32,317 nucleotides of DNA from Alphaproteobacteria bacterium (GTDB taxonomy: Bacteria; Pseudomonadota; Alphaproteobacteria; M2410), in the NCBI GenBank assembly GCA_030614785.1, contig JAUWTJ010000046.1:1-32317 (forward strand), in the 5' to 3' direction. Positions 1 to 8,815 of this stretch are shown here, in pieces. The notes below the pieces were generated by a model. The model was not told the DNA's origin, did no database searches, and saw only the letters and a list, made by a program, of their open reading frames with translations. Position numbers and translations under genes: made by a program. The stretch's first letter is position 1, and every line of letters begins with the position of its first letter.

Positions 1-889
1 CAAGCTCCTGATCGATCTGGCGCTGCAGGTTCTTGGTCTAGGTCGAGATCCACACGGAAGGACCGTTCTTCTGGGCCCAGACGCTGGCCGGGGCAATATA
101 ACCGGCGGTCTTGCCGATGCCGGTGCCAGCTTCCGCCAGCACCATATTCGGCGCGCCAACCTGGGTGCGCGGACGAAAGGCCGCCGCCCCTGCCGCCGCA
201 TAGTCTGCCTGGGCCGTGCGCGGCTCGCGCCGCTCTCCCAGGATCTGACGCAGCCGCAGCCGCGCCTCGTCTTCCTCGACGACTTCGGTTCCCGGCTCGC
301 CAGGCCCGGCGGTCTCTTCCCAATCATCAAGCCGGTTCCAGATATCAAGACCGATGGCGCCGCCCTTTGAGGCGTCGCTCACATCGTCACCAAGCGCATC
401 CAAAACCGCCTCCGCCCACGGCCAGCCTGCGGCTTTCATAGCCAGTGCCGTGCGCCGCGCCTCTGCCTTATGAGGATAGCGCGGGCCCGTCAGCGCCTGA
501 AGTAGAGAGCGCGCCGCATCAAACAGGCTAAGCGCCTCATCCTCCAGAGACAAGGCGGGCGCATCACTGCGAAGAAGCCCGAGCGCCCTGGCAAGACCCG
601 TCGGCGTTGGCAGGCAGAAGAATGCGGGACGCACAAAGGCGAAAAGCTCAAGCACATCGAAATGCCAGTTGAGCGGAATGGTGCCCTGAACCCCGAGCCG
701 GCGCCCCGAAAACACCGAATGGGCGACCAAAAACCGCTGCCGACCGAACTCACCGCGCGCCCTGGCCTGCACCCAGGTCTCGATTTCCCCGTCCGGCGTC
801 ACCAAAGCCGCCTTGCCCGGCGCCACCGCAAGCGCAGCAACCTCGGGCAACAGGATCTCCGGCTTTGATTCGGCGACTTCGTCTGACAT
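1..889 (-). pseudogene. DinG-family ATP-dependent DNA helicase, interrupted by an amber codon, 3' part outside window
   Basis: The protein is the N-terminal part of a superfamily 2 XPD/DinG-like DNA helicase of the long alphaproteobacterial type. A Walker A motif (EAGTGIGKT) follows an N-terminal region of about 245 residues. The reading frame meets a TAG at 38-40 directly after VWIST. Beyond the stop the same frame continues as TKNLQRQIDQEL to the window edge, which matches the expected helicase continuation where a tyrosine codon (TAC/TAT) would stand. It is therefore a nonsense mutation or a base error close to the sequence end. I chose the ATG at 889 (MSDEVAESK). The frame stays open to 1003, but that extension would run through the LexA-type box at 978-992. 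The gene is divergent from lysK. The helicase identity is firm; whether it is a true pseudogene is not. Confidence 0.75.
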
Positions 890-929
890 TCTGATACTTA
901 CAGATACCTTGGGAAAATGAAGCAAGTGC

Positions 930-958
930 TTGACGCTGAGAGCCATCAAAACTAGTTT
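930..958 (+). promoter_or_regulatory. Candidate lysK promoter
   Basis: A TTGACG hexamer (930-935) is followed after exactly 17 bp by TAGTTT (953-958). This is a good -35 and a moderate -10, predicting transcription from about 965 and a leader of about 75 nt before lysK. The SOS box at 978-992 would fall in that leader. Confidence 0.35.
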
Positions 959-977
959 CCCACGACATAAAAAGCGA

Positions 978-992
978 GAACATTTCTCGAAC
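978..992. promoter_or_regulatory. LexA/SOS box between helicase and lysK
   Basis: The sequence GAACATTTCTCGAAC is an exact GAAC-N7-GAAC, the reverse complement of the alphaproteobacterial LexA consensus GTTC-N7-GTTC. It lies about 90 bp upstream of the helicase start on the minus strand, where DNA-damage control would make sense for a DinG-type enzyme. It overlaps a small inverted repeat, CGAGAA-CAT-TTCTCG (975-989). The match is seen directly; LexA binding is inferred. Confidence 0.6.
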
Positions 993-1041
993 ATTCGCGC
1001 CACCAGGATTCACAGCAAGAAAGCAGAGAAAGCCAAACCTC

Positions 1042-2640
1042 ATGTCACCGGACCAACCCGTTACCCGCGACGTCGCCATGGAGGCCAAAGCCTGGCCGTT
1101 TGAAGAAGCCCGCAAGCTCCTCAAACGGGTGGAAAAGCGCTCTGCCGATACGCCGGTGGTCTTCCAGACCGGGTTTGGTGCCAGTGGCCTGCCGCACATC
1201 GGGACGTTCGGTGAGGTCGCCCGCACCGCCATGGTGCGCCATGCGTTCGAGACGATTGATGATCATCCAACGCGGCTAATCTCGTTTTCCGACGATATGG
1301 ACGGCCTCAGGAAAGTCCCGACCAACCTGCCCAATCAGGACATGCTGGCACAGCACCTCGACAAGCCGCTGACCAAAATCCCTGATCCGTTCGGGACCCA
1401 CGAGAGCTTCGGCCATCACAACAATGCCAGGCTGCGCGCCTTTCTTGACACGTTCGAGTTCGACTACGAGTTCCTCAGCGCGACCGAGTGTTATGAGTCA
1501 GGTCGCTTTGATGAAACCCTGCTCAAGATCCTGCAAAATTACGACAAGGTCATCAACATCGTTCTGCCGACCCTCGGATCAGAGCGCCAGGCAACCTATT
1601 CGCCGTTTCTGCCCATCTGTGCGGAGACCGGCAACGTTCTGCAGGTGCCAATCATTGAACGCAATGTGGACGCGGGCACCATCGTCTATCAGCGCGAGGA
1701 CGGCAAAAAGGTCGAGACCCTGGTCACCGGCGGGGCCTGCAAGATGCAATGGAAGGCCGACTGGGCCATGCGCTGGGTCGCACTCGATGTCGATTATGAA
1801 ATGGCCGGCAAGGACCTGATTGAATCCGTCAAGCTCTCATCAAAGATCACCAAAGCCATTGGCGGCACACCGCCCGAGGGCTTCAACTTCGAGCTTTTCC
1901 TTGATGATAAGGGCCAGAAGATTTCCAAGTCGAAGGGCAACGGCCTGACCATCGACGAATGGCTGCGTTATGCCTCGCCCGAAAGCCTGTCACTTTATAT
2001 GTTCAATTCCCCGCGCAAGGCCAAGCGGCTTTATTTCGACGTGATCCCCAAGGCGGTCGATGAATACATCACCCATCTGGGCAACTACGAAGGCCAGACG
2101 GAGGAGCCGGTCAAGCAGGCTCAAAACCCGGTCTGGCACATCCACACCGGCCATCCGCCGACAGAACATGTGCCCCTGTCGTTCAATCTTCTGCTCAACC
2201 TTGTCTCGGCCAGCAACTCCGATGACCGCGACGTGCTGTGGGGTTTCATCCGCGCCTATGACGAGTCTGCCACACCGGAGAACCACCCACTCCTCGACCG
2301 GCTGGTCGATTATGCGGTGAACTACTTCAAAGACTTTGTCGAACCAACAAAGACATTCCGCGCCGCGACGGGCGAAGAAAAAGCCGCCATGCTCGACCTC
2401 ATTGAACGCTTTGAGCGCGTCGCCGCCGAGCGGCCCAACGATCTGGCCGACGCTCTGCAGACCGAAGTCTATGCCACCGGCAAAGACCACGGCTTCGAAC
2501 CCCTGCGCGACTGGTTCAAGGCGCTCTACGAGGTGCTGCTGGGCCAAAGCCAGGGGCCAAGATTCGGCAGCTTCGTGGCGCTTTTCGGCGTGGAAAAGAC
2601 GATTGCGCTGATGCGGGAAAAACTGGGAGAGCCCAATTAG
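1042..2640 (+). CDS. lysK: Lysine--tRNA ligase, class I
   Basis: This 532-residue cytoplasmic enzyme charges tRNA-Lys with lysine using ATP. It belongs to the class I (archaeal-type) LysRS, which alphaproteobacteria use in place of the class II enzyme. The Rossmann-fold signatures are visible: the HIGH-like motif in [14 protein letters not shown] near residue 50 and the KMSKS-like motif KISKSKGNG near residue 295. The length is normal for the family. The ATG at 1042 is used with a weak purine-rich upstream stretch; a second in-frame ATG at 1078 would remove 12 residues before the conserved core. The gene is divergent from the helicase and a promoter candidate lies at 930-958. The identification is secure. 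Confidence 0.97.
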   Translation: MSPDQPVTRDVAMEAKAWPFEEARKLLKRVEKRSADTPVVFQTGFGASGLPHIGTFGEVARTAMVRHAFETIDDHPTRLISFSDDMDGLRKVPTNLPNQDMLAQHLDKPLTKIPDPFGTHESFGHHNNARLRAFLDTFEFDYEFLSATECYESGRFDETLLKILQNYDKVINIVLPTLGSERQATYSPFLPICAETGNVLQVPIIERNVDAGTIVYQREDGKKVETLVTGGACKMQWKADWAMRWVALDVDYEMAGKDLIESVKLSSKITKAIGGTPPEGFNFELFLDDKGQKISKSKGNGLTIDEWLRYASPESLSLYMFNSPRKAKRLYFDVIPKAVDEYITHLGNYEGQTEEPVKQAQNPVWHIHTGHPPTEHVPLSFNLLLNLVSASNSDDRDVLWGFIRAYDESATPENHPLLDRLVDYAVNYFKDFVEPTKTFRAATGEEKAAMLDLIERFERVAAERPNDLADALQTEVYATGKDHGFEPLRDWFKALYEVLLGQSQGPRFGSFVALFGVEKTIALMREKLGEPN

Positions 2641-2659
2641 AAAAAAGCACCACAGTAAT

Positions 2660-2998
2660 GTGAGTGAAGCGCTCGTAGAGGCCATTGACACGGGTTCGAC
2701 GTGGGTCCCTCTGCGAATTGCATCAGAGATGATTGACGCCATTGAAGCGTCAAATCATGCGATAGTGTCCATGTTTCCTCATCATAAACGGAAAGTCCCT
2801 GATGGAAGTATTCATTTTGGGGTCGCGCGATACGGCCTATTTGGATACCCTACAAACGAGAGAAAGGGCTTTGAGTGGACCGATATAGTACAAGCATCTT
2901 GTCTTCGAATGCGGAAGGACTTGGAATCATACGAACCTGAAGCGGACGAAGTTTTCGTTGAGTTCTGGATTGATTTTGAATCTCTTGATGAAGGCTAA
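2660..2998 (+). CDS. Hypothetical protein, 112 residues
   Basis: I do not recognise this small protein. It is acidic towards the C-terminus (FVEFWIDFESLDEG), has no signal peptide or membrane segment, and contains a central stretch with two histidines (MFPHHKRKVPDG). The DNA is more A/T-rich than lysK upstream, which may indicate recent acquisition. The GTG at 2660 is 20 nt after the lysK stop and has no clear Shine-Dalgarno; an in-frame ATG at 2729 is the alternative start. Its 3' end is close to the lipoprotein gene that follows. It could be a real small gene or an incidental open frame. Confidence 0.45.
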   Translation: MSEALVEAIDTGSTWVPLRIASEMIDAIEASNHAIVSMFPHHKRKVPDGSIHFGVARYGLFGYPTNERKGFEWTDIVQASCLRMRKDLESYEPEADEVFVEFWIDFESLDEG

Positions 2999-3086
2999 GT
3001 GCTCACGTTTCCAGTTTTTCTGGTTAGGAACTGCAATCGCACATTTGTTACTTGGCGGCTCGTGCGACAATCCCTATGCTGACTGG

Positions 3087-4091
3087 ATGATTTTCAGCGC
3101 CATCAAATCCGGAATGATTGTCTTCTTTGTGCTTGTTGTGGGTGCTTGCTCGACGACAGGCATGCCCCATCAGCCAGCAGACGAGCTTGCAGACGATTAC
3201 GTCACCTGGATGCGGGTCGCGGGCCTCTATCCCGTCAGCCGTATTCCCGTCGCCATGGGGTTTGAGCGCTGGAAGCACGACTATGCAGAAGAAGTCGGCG
3301 ACTGGTCCGCAGAGGCCGTTCAAATATGGTCACCGGCACTGGAGGGCAGCAAAGTCCCTGCCGCTGTTCTCCTCCACGCGCCGCTCTTGCTTATCGAAGA
3401 TGAGGTCGCCGCCGACCGCTTCGGCCTGCCGCATCCATCTGCCGACAACAAGGGCGTCAAAGTCGACACCGCGAAGCCAACCGTCCTGTGGCGACAGGGG
3501 ACCACACAGTTCAAGGGCCGGGTCCTCGACCAAATCAGTTACATCCTGTGGTTTCCCGAACGACCAAAAACCGGAGCCTTTGACCTTCGCGGCGGCTCCC
3601 TCGATATCGTCATCATCCGTGTGACCCTGGGGCCGGACGGCAAGCCTGTTCTCTATGACACGATTCATGGCTGCGGCTGCTATCACCTGTTTTTCCCCGT
3701 GCCACCAACCCGGCGCAAACCCATGCCCGAAGACAAGGATATGCGCGAAGCGGCTTTCGTACCCTTCGAGGCCCCGATTCTGGCAGATGGCGAGCGGCTC
3801 GGGATTCGCATCACATCCGGCGCGCACTATGTTGTTGGCCTTGAGGCGCTGCCACACGGCAACGGCGCGCCCTACGAGCTTAGCGATGCTGAAACAGCAA
3901 CCCGCACCTTCGCCCATCTCTACGACCGCAACGGTATTCTCCCCCAGTCAAAAAGGCTCGAGCGGTTCATCCTTTGGCCGATGGGGATCAGGAGCGCCGG
4001 AGCCATGCGCGCCTGGGGACATCACGCCACGGCCTTTGTTGGCAAACGACACTTCAATGACGTGGATTTGCTGGACCGCGCCTTTGAGTAG
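3087..4091 (+). CDS. Putative lipoprotein of unknown function
   Basis: A 334-residue protein with a lipoprotein signal sequence: a lysine-containing n-region, a hydrophobic core (MIVFFVLVV) and a lipobox ending in GAC, so lipidation would be at Cys21. I chose the ATG at 3087 because it supplies the basic n-region; 3114 would leave only eleven residues before the cysteine. The frame is open further upstream and overlaps the preceding gene, but that sequence is unlike coding DNA. The mature protein has a cysteine/histidine cluster (IHGCGCYHLFF) and many tryptophans, with no domain I can name. The CGCYH cluster might bind metal, which is speculation. It is probably attached to a membrane facing the periplasm. 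Confidence 0.7.
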   Translation: MIFSAIKSGMIVFFVLVVGACSTTGMPHQPADELADDYVTWMRVAGLYPVSRIPVAMGFERWKHDYAEEVGDWSAEAVQIWSPALEGSKVPAAVLLHAPLLLIEDEVAADRFGLPHPSADNKGVKVDTAKPTVLWRQGTTQFKGRVLDQISYILWFPERPKTGAFDLRGGSLDIVIIRVTLGPDGKPVLYDTIHGCGCYHLFFPVPPTRRKPMPEDKDMREAAFVPFEAPILADGERLGIRITSGAHYVVGLEALPHGNGAPYELSDAETATRTFAHLYDRNGILPQSKRLERFILWPMGIRSAGAMRAWGHHATAFVGKRHFNDVDLLDRAFE

Positions 4092-4171
4092 GCCACCAGG
4101 CTTTACAGTAAGAGCCAATTGCGACTAGGCTCCTCGCTCATTCGGAGCGGGTTCGAAGTGCGGGAGTCTAG

Positions 4172-4981
4172 ATGCTAAAATCCTTGTCTATCGCGATGGT
4201 GTTGGCCATCCTGCCTCTCGGGGCAAATGCAGCAAGCATCGAAGAAGCCCAGGCGCTTTATGACTCCGGTGACTATGATGCCGCCGCCGACATGGGCGAG
4301 GCGCTGAAGACCGCGAACGGTTATACCCTTGCGACCAAGGCGCTGCTCGGCAAGACCAATCTGCTGCCCCGCAAGGAGCGCTCGCTTGATGATATCGCCC
4401 GGGCAACAGCCATGGCCGAGGCGGCCATTGAAATGGATCCCGCCAATATCGATGCCCATCTGCAATATGCGACATCGCTCGGCATCAGGGGCCGCCTGAT
4501 TTCGAAAATACGCGCCAAGCTGGAGCGCTTGCCGGAACGCGCCGATAAGCATCTTCTCATTGCCCTCAAGCTCGAGCCCGACCATCCCTGGGCCAATGCC
4601 TTTTATGCCGCGTGGCATATGGAGGTCGCGCGCAGTGGCGGCGCCACCCTGGCAAAGGCCATCTATGGCGCTTCGCTGGAGACCGGCATTGAAATATTTG
4701 ATCGGGCATTGACCCTTCAGCCGATGAACCCCGTCCTGCCTTACGAATACGCCCAATTTCTGCTCGCAGCGGACTATTTCGTCTATAAGGACAAGGCCGC
4801 CGGCATGCTTGAAATGTCCCTGGCCCTGCCTGCGAAAAACCATCAGGAGAGGGCGGTCCACGCCCGCATCGCCGCGCTTCAGGCGGGGCTGGAAGCCGAC
4901 GACCCGAAACTGGTCCTGCACCTCATTGCCACCCATCGGGGTTCGAAGAAGATCAAAGTCCCGAAACGGCCACGCGCCTAG
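4172..4981 (+). CDS. Exported TPR-like protein
   Basis: A 269-residue protein with a classical Sec signal peptide (MLKSLSIAMVLAILPLGANA, cleavage after ANA). The mature part is helical and rich in alanine and leucine, with degenerate tetratricopeptide-like units: ALYDSGDYDAAADMGEAL near residue 28, MAEAAIEMDPANIDAHLQYA near residue 85, and a later unit around FDRALTLQPMNPVLPYEYA near residue 180. Proteins of this kind usually act as periplasmic protein-interaction scaffolds; no specific partner is indicated. A GGGAG lies just ahead of the ATG. It follows the lipoprotein gene by 80 bp on the same strand, so the two may share an envelope role. The name rests only on repeat pattern and signal peptide. 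Confidence 0.7.
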   Translation: MLKSLSIAMVLAILPLGANAASIEEAQALYDSGDYDAAADMGEALKTANGYTLATKALLGKTNLLPRKERSLDDIARATAMAEAAIEMDPANIDAHLQYATSLGIRGRLISKIRAKLERLPERADKHLLIALKLEPDHPWANAFYAAWHMEVARSGGATLAKAIYGASLETGIEIFDRALTLQPMNPVLPYEYAQFLLAADYFVYKDKAAGMLEMSLALPAKNHQERAVHARIAALQAGLEADDPKLVLHLIATHRGSKKIKVPKRPRA

Positions 4982-5103
4982 CCTCTCAGCCTTGTCATTG
5001 CACCGATGCTTGACACCAACATCCGGAACAGCGCATTCAGAGTCAGCAACCCCGGGCCATGCAGCCGCACCGCGGGATACCCGACAACAGGAAATCGCCA
5101 GAC

Positions 5104-6168
5104 GTGAGCCACCTCTATAAATTGATCTACCCGTTGATCCGACCTCTCGACCCGGAACTGGCCCATAACCTCACGGTCAAGGCGCTGCAATCCGGCCTTG
5201 CCGGCCTCGCCTTCAACGAACGGGATACGGACAGCCCGGTCCTGCGCACACGGGTTTTTGGTCTCGACTTCAAAAACCCCGTCGGCCTCGCGGCAGGGTT
5301 CGACAAACATGCCCAGATGCCCGATGCCATCCTGAAGCTCGGTTTTGGATTTACCGAGGCAGGCACCGTGACGCCGCTGGCGCAGCCGGGAAATCCGAAG
5401 CCGCGCCTCTTTCGCCTCACCGAGGACCGAGCCGTCATCAATCGGTTTGGCTTTAACAGCCAGGGCCTCGCGCCCTTTTGCAAACGCCTTGAGAAGAGAA
5501 AGGCCAACCCGGAAAAAGCACCAGGCATTTTCGGTGCCAATCTCGGAGCCAACAAGGAAAGCCAGGATCGGATCCAGGATTATGTGACCGGCCTCGAGAC
5601 GCTGAACGGCTTTGCCGACTATTTCACCATCAACGTTTCCTCGCCCAACACACCCGGCCTGCGCGGCCTGCAGGACAAGGCAGAGCTTGTCGATCTCATC
5701 GACCGGCTCAAATCAGTCGGCACCCGCGCCCCGCTCCTCCTCAAGATAGCGCCTGACGTTTCTGACGGCGAACTTGAAGAGATTTGTGAGACCGTTGTTG
5801 AGAAAGAAATGGACGGTCTCATCATCTCCAATACGACGCTGGCGCGCCCGGAAAATCTGAAGAGTGCTCACGCAAGCGAAACAGGCGGGCTGTCCGGAGC
5901 ACCGCTTTTCGACCTTTCAACCGAGCGTCTTGGCCGAGCATACAAACTAACTGGCGGCAAGATCCCCCTCATTGGTGTTGGCGGTATCTCGTCAGGCCGC
6001 GAGGCCTATTCAAAAATACTCAACGGCGCCTCACTCGTGCAGCTCTATTCTGCTATGGTCTTTGAAGGCCCGGCGCTGGTGCAAAAGGTTAAGTCAGAGC
6101 TCAGGCTTTGCCTCAAGGCAGACGGATTTTCCAATGTCGCCGAGGCGGTGGGACAGATGGTGAAATAG
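5104..6168 (+). CDS. pyrD: Dihydroorotate dehydrogenase (quinone), class 2
   Basis: This enzyme oxidises dihydroorotate to orotate in pyrimidine synthesis, passing electrons to the quinone pool at the inner face of the cytoplasmic membrane. Class 2 features are present: the N-terminal helical membrane-association segment (YKLIYPLIRPLDPELAHNL), the FMN/substrate motif NRFGFNSQG, GANLGANKES, the active-site loop NVSSPNTPGLRGLQ with the catalytic serine, and the phosphate-binding GVGGISSG. I use the GTG at 5104 (MSHLYKLIYPL), giving 354 residues, the usual length, with AGGA upstream; an ATG at 5059 would add 15 unlikely residues. arsC follows 57 bp later on the same strand. Confidence 0.95.
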   Translation: MSHLYKLIYPLIRPLDPELAHNLTVKALQSGLAGLAFNERDTDSPVLRTRVFGLDFKNPVGLAAGFDKHAQMPDAILKLGFGFTEAGTVTPLAQPGNPKPRLFRLTEDRAVINRFGFNSQGLAPFCKRLEKRKANPEKAPGIFGANLGANKESQDRIQDYVTGLETLNGFADYFTINVSSPNTPGLRGLQDKAELVDLIDRLKSVGTRAPLLLKIAPDVSDGELEEICETVVEKEMDGLIISNTTLARPENLKSAHASETGGLSGAPLFDLSTERLGRAYKLTGGKIPLIGVGGISSGREAYSKILNGASLVQLYSAMVFEGPALVQKVKSELRLCLKADGFSNVAEAVGQMVK

Positions 6169-6177
6169 CGGTGTGTT

Positions 6178-6194
6178 CCGCGTCTTCGACGCGG
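6178..6194 (+). terminator. Hairpin between pyrD and arsC
   Basis: CCGCGTC-TTC-GACGCGG is a perfect 7-bp GC-rich stem with a three-base loop, ten bases after the pyrD stop. No T-run follows, so it is more likely a transcript-end stabiliser or a weak attenuator than a full intrinsic terminator. Confidence 0.35.
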
Positions 6195-6225
6195 CGAGTC
6201 AAATGGTCAAATAAGGAGAGATCCC

Positions 6226-6573
6226 ATGAGTGTGAAAATTTATCACAATCCAAAATGTTCCAAATCCCGCGCGACACTGGCGCTCCTTGAGGAACGAAAC
6301 ATCGAACTGAAAATCGTCCGCTACCTTGAGACCCCTCCTGGTGCAAAGGAGATCGACGAAATCCTGACGAAGCTCGGCATGGAACCGCGCGACCTTATGC
6401 GCAAGGGTGAAGCCGCCTATAAAGAGCAAAGCCTGGCCGATGAAAGCCTGTCGCGCGACGCGCTCATTGAAGCCATGGCAGGGGAACCCATCCTTATTGA
6501 GCGCCCGATCGTTGTGAAGGGCGACAAAGCTCGCATCGGACGTCCGCCGGAATCAGTTCTGGACATTATTTAG
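6226..6573 (+). CDS. arsC: Arsenate reductase (glutaredoxin-type), ArsC family
   Basis: A 115-residue thioredoxin-fold protein of the ArsC/Spx family. The motif HNPKCSKSRAT carries the reactive Cys11 that attacks arsenate in glutaredoxin-dependent reductases, and the C-terminal IERPIVV and GRPPESV segments match the ArsC form. A strong Shine-Dalgarno (AAGGAGAG) stands before the ATG. No arsR, acr3 or arsB is nearby, so it may be a housekeeping paralogue rather than part of an ars operon. Its stop overlaps by four bases the end of the convergent MATE gene. Confidence 0.9.
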   Translation: MSVKIYHNPKCSKSRATLALLEERNIELKIVRYLETPPGAKEIDEILTKLGMEPRDLMRKGEAAYKEQSLADESLSRDALIEAMAGEPILIERPIVVKGDKARIGRPPESVLDII

Positions 6574-7910
6574 AGACTGCGCACCAGCGCCGGATATCGT
6601 GCGTAGAGCGTCATCGCGCGGGCGATAAAGAAAATCGACAGCGCGGCCCACAGCCCGTGGTTCCCGAAGCGCTCTCCAAGAAAATAAAATGCCGCAAGAT
6701 AGATCGCCAGCGAAAGTGCCATGGCGTTGCGCATGTCTTTGGTGCGCGTCGCACCAATGAAAATCCCGTCAAGCTGATAGCACCAGATCGCCAACATTGG
6801 TGAGACTGCGGCCCAAACCAGAAATTCCCGCGATGCGGCGCGTACATCTTCCGCGCTTGTCAGGGCGTCAATGACGAAACTGCCGCCAATAAAATAGAGT
6901 ACTGAAAAAACAGCCGCCGTCGCCACAGCAAGCTCGGTAGAATAAAGTACCGCCTGCTTCAGGCGCGCACGACTTTTAGCCCCCACCGCCTCGCCAACGA
7001 GGCTCTCCGCCGAGAACGCAAAGCCATCAAGGAAGAACGCCGCAAACGTCACAAGCTGCATCAGGATCGCATTGGCCGCCAGTAGCACATCGCCGGACTT
7101 CGCCCCCTGATTGGTAAACCACGCGAATGAAAAGATCAGACAGAGCGTGCGGATCATAATGTCGAAATTGACACTCACGGTCTTTCTGACCGCCTCGCGA
7201 TCGAGGATCCTTGTCCAGTCGAGAGGCTTGAGCGGTATCCCCGGCAATCTTTGGCGCAGCATCCCGAGCGCCATCCACAGCCCAAATCCTGCGGCGGTAA
7301 CCTCTGCAATCAGGGTCCCGAGCGCCACGCCTTCAACCCCCATATGCAGCCCCATGACAAACAGAACATCCAGACCGATATTGAGCCCGTTGAGCACGAG
7401 CTGAAGCACCAGCGCCGCACGGGAATTTTGCAGACCGATGAAAAAGCCAAGCAGCGCGTATGTCGCAAGGGTCGCCGGCGCGCCCCAGATCCGGATCTGG
7501 AAATAGGCCTGGGCGTTCGCCTCAACCTCGGGACTGCCACCCACTGCGGCCAGAGCGCCGAGCATGATCGGATATTGCAGGACGACGAGAATGAGCCCCG
7601 TAACGCCGCCAAATAGCAGCGCCCGCATCAAGGTCGCCCGAACTTCAGCCTCATCCCGGCCCCCGAGCGCCTGGGCGATCAACCCCGTTGTTCCCATGCG
7701 CAGAAACCCGAAGCCCCAGTATAGGAAACTGAAAATCATCGCGCCGACAGCAATCGCCCCGATCAGCGCCGCATTGCCCAGATTGCCGATGACCGCCGTA
7801 TCAGCCAGGCCGAGCAGCGGCACCGTGGCATTGGAAAGCACAATCGGCCAGGCGATCTTAAAAACCCGGGACCGCGTGACCGGTACCACCCTCTGCTCTA
7901 CCTCAACCAT
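6570..7910 (-). CDS. MATE family efflux transporter, DinF-like
   Basis: A 446-residue inner-membrane antiporter with the twelve hydrophobic segments expected of the MATE fold. N-terminal signatures are FKIAWPIVLSNATVPLLGLADTAVIG and GTTGLIAQALGG; the second half starts near FDIMIRTLCLIFSFAWF. DinF-branch members export organic cations or drugs using sodium or proton gradients; the substrate here is unknown. A GGGGCAGGG stretch precedes the ATG. The gene is divergent from the TetR regulator, with candidate operator sequences between them, so TetR may control it. It is convergent and overlapping with arsC. Confidence 0.93.
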   Translation of the reverse strand: MVEVEQRVVPVTRSRVFKIAWPIVLSNATVPLLGLADTAVIGNLGNAALIGAIAVGAMIFSFLYWGFGFLRMGTTGLIAQALGGRDEAEVRATLMRALLFGGVTGLILVVLQYPIMLGALAAVGGSPEVEANAQAYFQIRIWGAPATLATYALLGFFIGLQNSRAALVLQLVLNGLNIGLDVLFVMGLHMGVEGVALGTLIAEVTAAGFGLWMALGMLRQRLPGIPLKPLDWTRILDREAVRKTVSVNFDIMIRTLCLIFSFAWFTNQGAKSGDVLLAANAILMQLVTFAAFFLDGFAFSAESLVGEAVGAKSRARLKQAVLYSTELAVATAAVFSVLYFIGGSFVIDALTSAEDVRAASREFLVWAAVSPMLAIWCYQLDGIFIGATRTKDMRNAMALSLAIYLAAFYFLGERFGNHGLWAALSIFFIARAMTLYARYPALVRSL

Positions 7911-8010
7911 CCCTGCCCCGCCTCTGACTTGCCTCCACGCGTGCCTCTAGGAGGTTTCACGGGTTTCAAAAACACTATACTCACGATTCTCGGCGATGAG
8001 AGAAAACGCC

Positions 8011-8062
8011 GGGCTCAAGTGACAGGGCTCAAGGGATATGGATAAAACTTGACGTTCCGTCA
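8011..8062. promoter_or_regulatory. Operator-like repeats between MATE and tetR
   Basis: Two exact direct copies of GGGCTCAAG (8011-8019 and 8025-8033) are separated by TGACA. Further right lies the inverted repeat TGACG-TTC-CGTCA (8050-8062). Both sit in the divergent promoter region 7911-8147. An inverted repeat of this size suits a TetR-family dimer. Assignment to the adjacent regulator is inference. Confidence 0.35.
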
Positions 8063-8147
8063 CTTTTTATTGGCGTCACCGAACGCATGAGGTAAACTGC
8101 GGCCAGGCAAAAAGAACAGTCGTTTGCATCAGAGGCAGGAAATCCCC

Positions 8148-8774
8148 GTGGAAGAAATGGAAGTCCCCGCCAAGCGGGGTAAAAGAGAACAGACCAAGGT
8201 CAATAATCGCAAGGCCATATTGGCGGCCGCCCGGTCGATATTTGCCGAACTGGGATATGGCACGACAACGGTGCGCGATATCATTCGCCGCACCGATCTT
8301 GCGTCGGGAACCTTCTATAATTATTTCCAGTCGAAGGAAGAGGTCTTCCAGGCCCTGATGGATGCCAATGCCCTTGAAGTACGCCCGCATCTGATCGAAA
8401 CCCGGGCCAATGCCAGGACTTTCGAGGATCTGATCGAGGGAACGTTCCGTGTGTTTTTCGATTATCTGGCCCGCGATCGCGGCGCTTTTGAAGTTCTGCG
8501 CTCCAATGCCGGCGCGATTCGCGTCCGCATGGACACACCTGAAATCGTCGCCGGCTTTGACGAATTGCAGGTCGATATTGAAAAAGCCATTTCCGACGGT
8601 CTTCTGGAGCCGGTCAATGCGAGTTATCTCACCGCAGCCGCTGTCGGTATGGCCTTCGAGATTGGCGACCGGATGTTGGCCCAGGAAGAGGCCGACGTTG
8701 AAGGTGCCGTCAAATTTGCAACCTCGCTCATCATGGGCGGCGTCGTAAAGCTTTCAAATCCCGATAGTCCCTGA
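8148..8774 (+). CDS. TetR/AcrR family transcriptional regulator
   Basis: A 208-residue one-component repressor. The N-terminal helix-turn-helix is clear: NNRKAILAAARSIFAELGY followed by TTVRDIIRRTDLASGTFYNYF, which is the TetR recognition-helix signature. The C-terminal ligand-binding and dimer domain is variable and gives no ligand clue. I chose the GTG at 8148, which has AGGAA six bases upstream; a TTG at 8124 and an ATG at 8157 are alternatives. The oxidoreductase gene starts 41 bp downstream on the same strand, suggesting co-transcription, and the MATE gene is divergent. Either neighbour is a plausible target. Confidence 0.92.
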   Translation: MEEMEVPAKRGKREQTKVNNRKAILAAARSIFAELGYGTTTVRDIIRRTDLASGTFYNYFQSKEEVFQALMDANALEVRPHLIETRANARTFEDLIEGTFRVFFDYLARDRGAFEVLRSNAGAIRVRMDTPEIVAGFDELQVDIEKAISDGLLEPVNASYLTAAAVGMAFEIGDRMLAQEEADVEGAVKFATSLIMGGVVKLSNPDSP

Positions 8775-8815
8775 CTGTTTAGCCCCGACAACCTTCATAC
8801 AGAAAGCCGCACCCC

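Noticed and set aside
890-1003. N-terminal extension of the helicase to an ATG at 1003
   Set aside because: The extension would translate the LexA box (as MFEKCSR) and lacks family-like sequence; the ATG at 889 fits better.
6226-6573. Part of an arsenic resistance operon
   Set aside because: No arsR, arsB/acr3 or arsH is adjacent, and the convergent MATE gene is not an arsenite exporter family.
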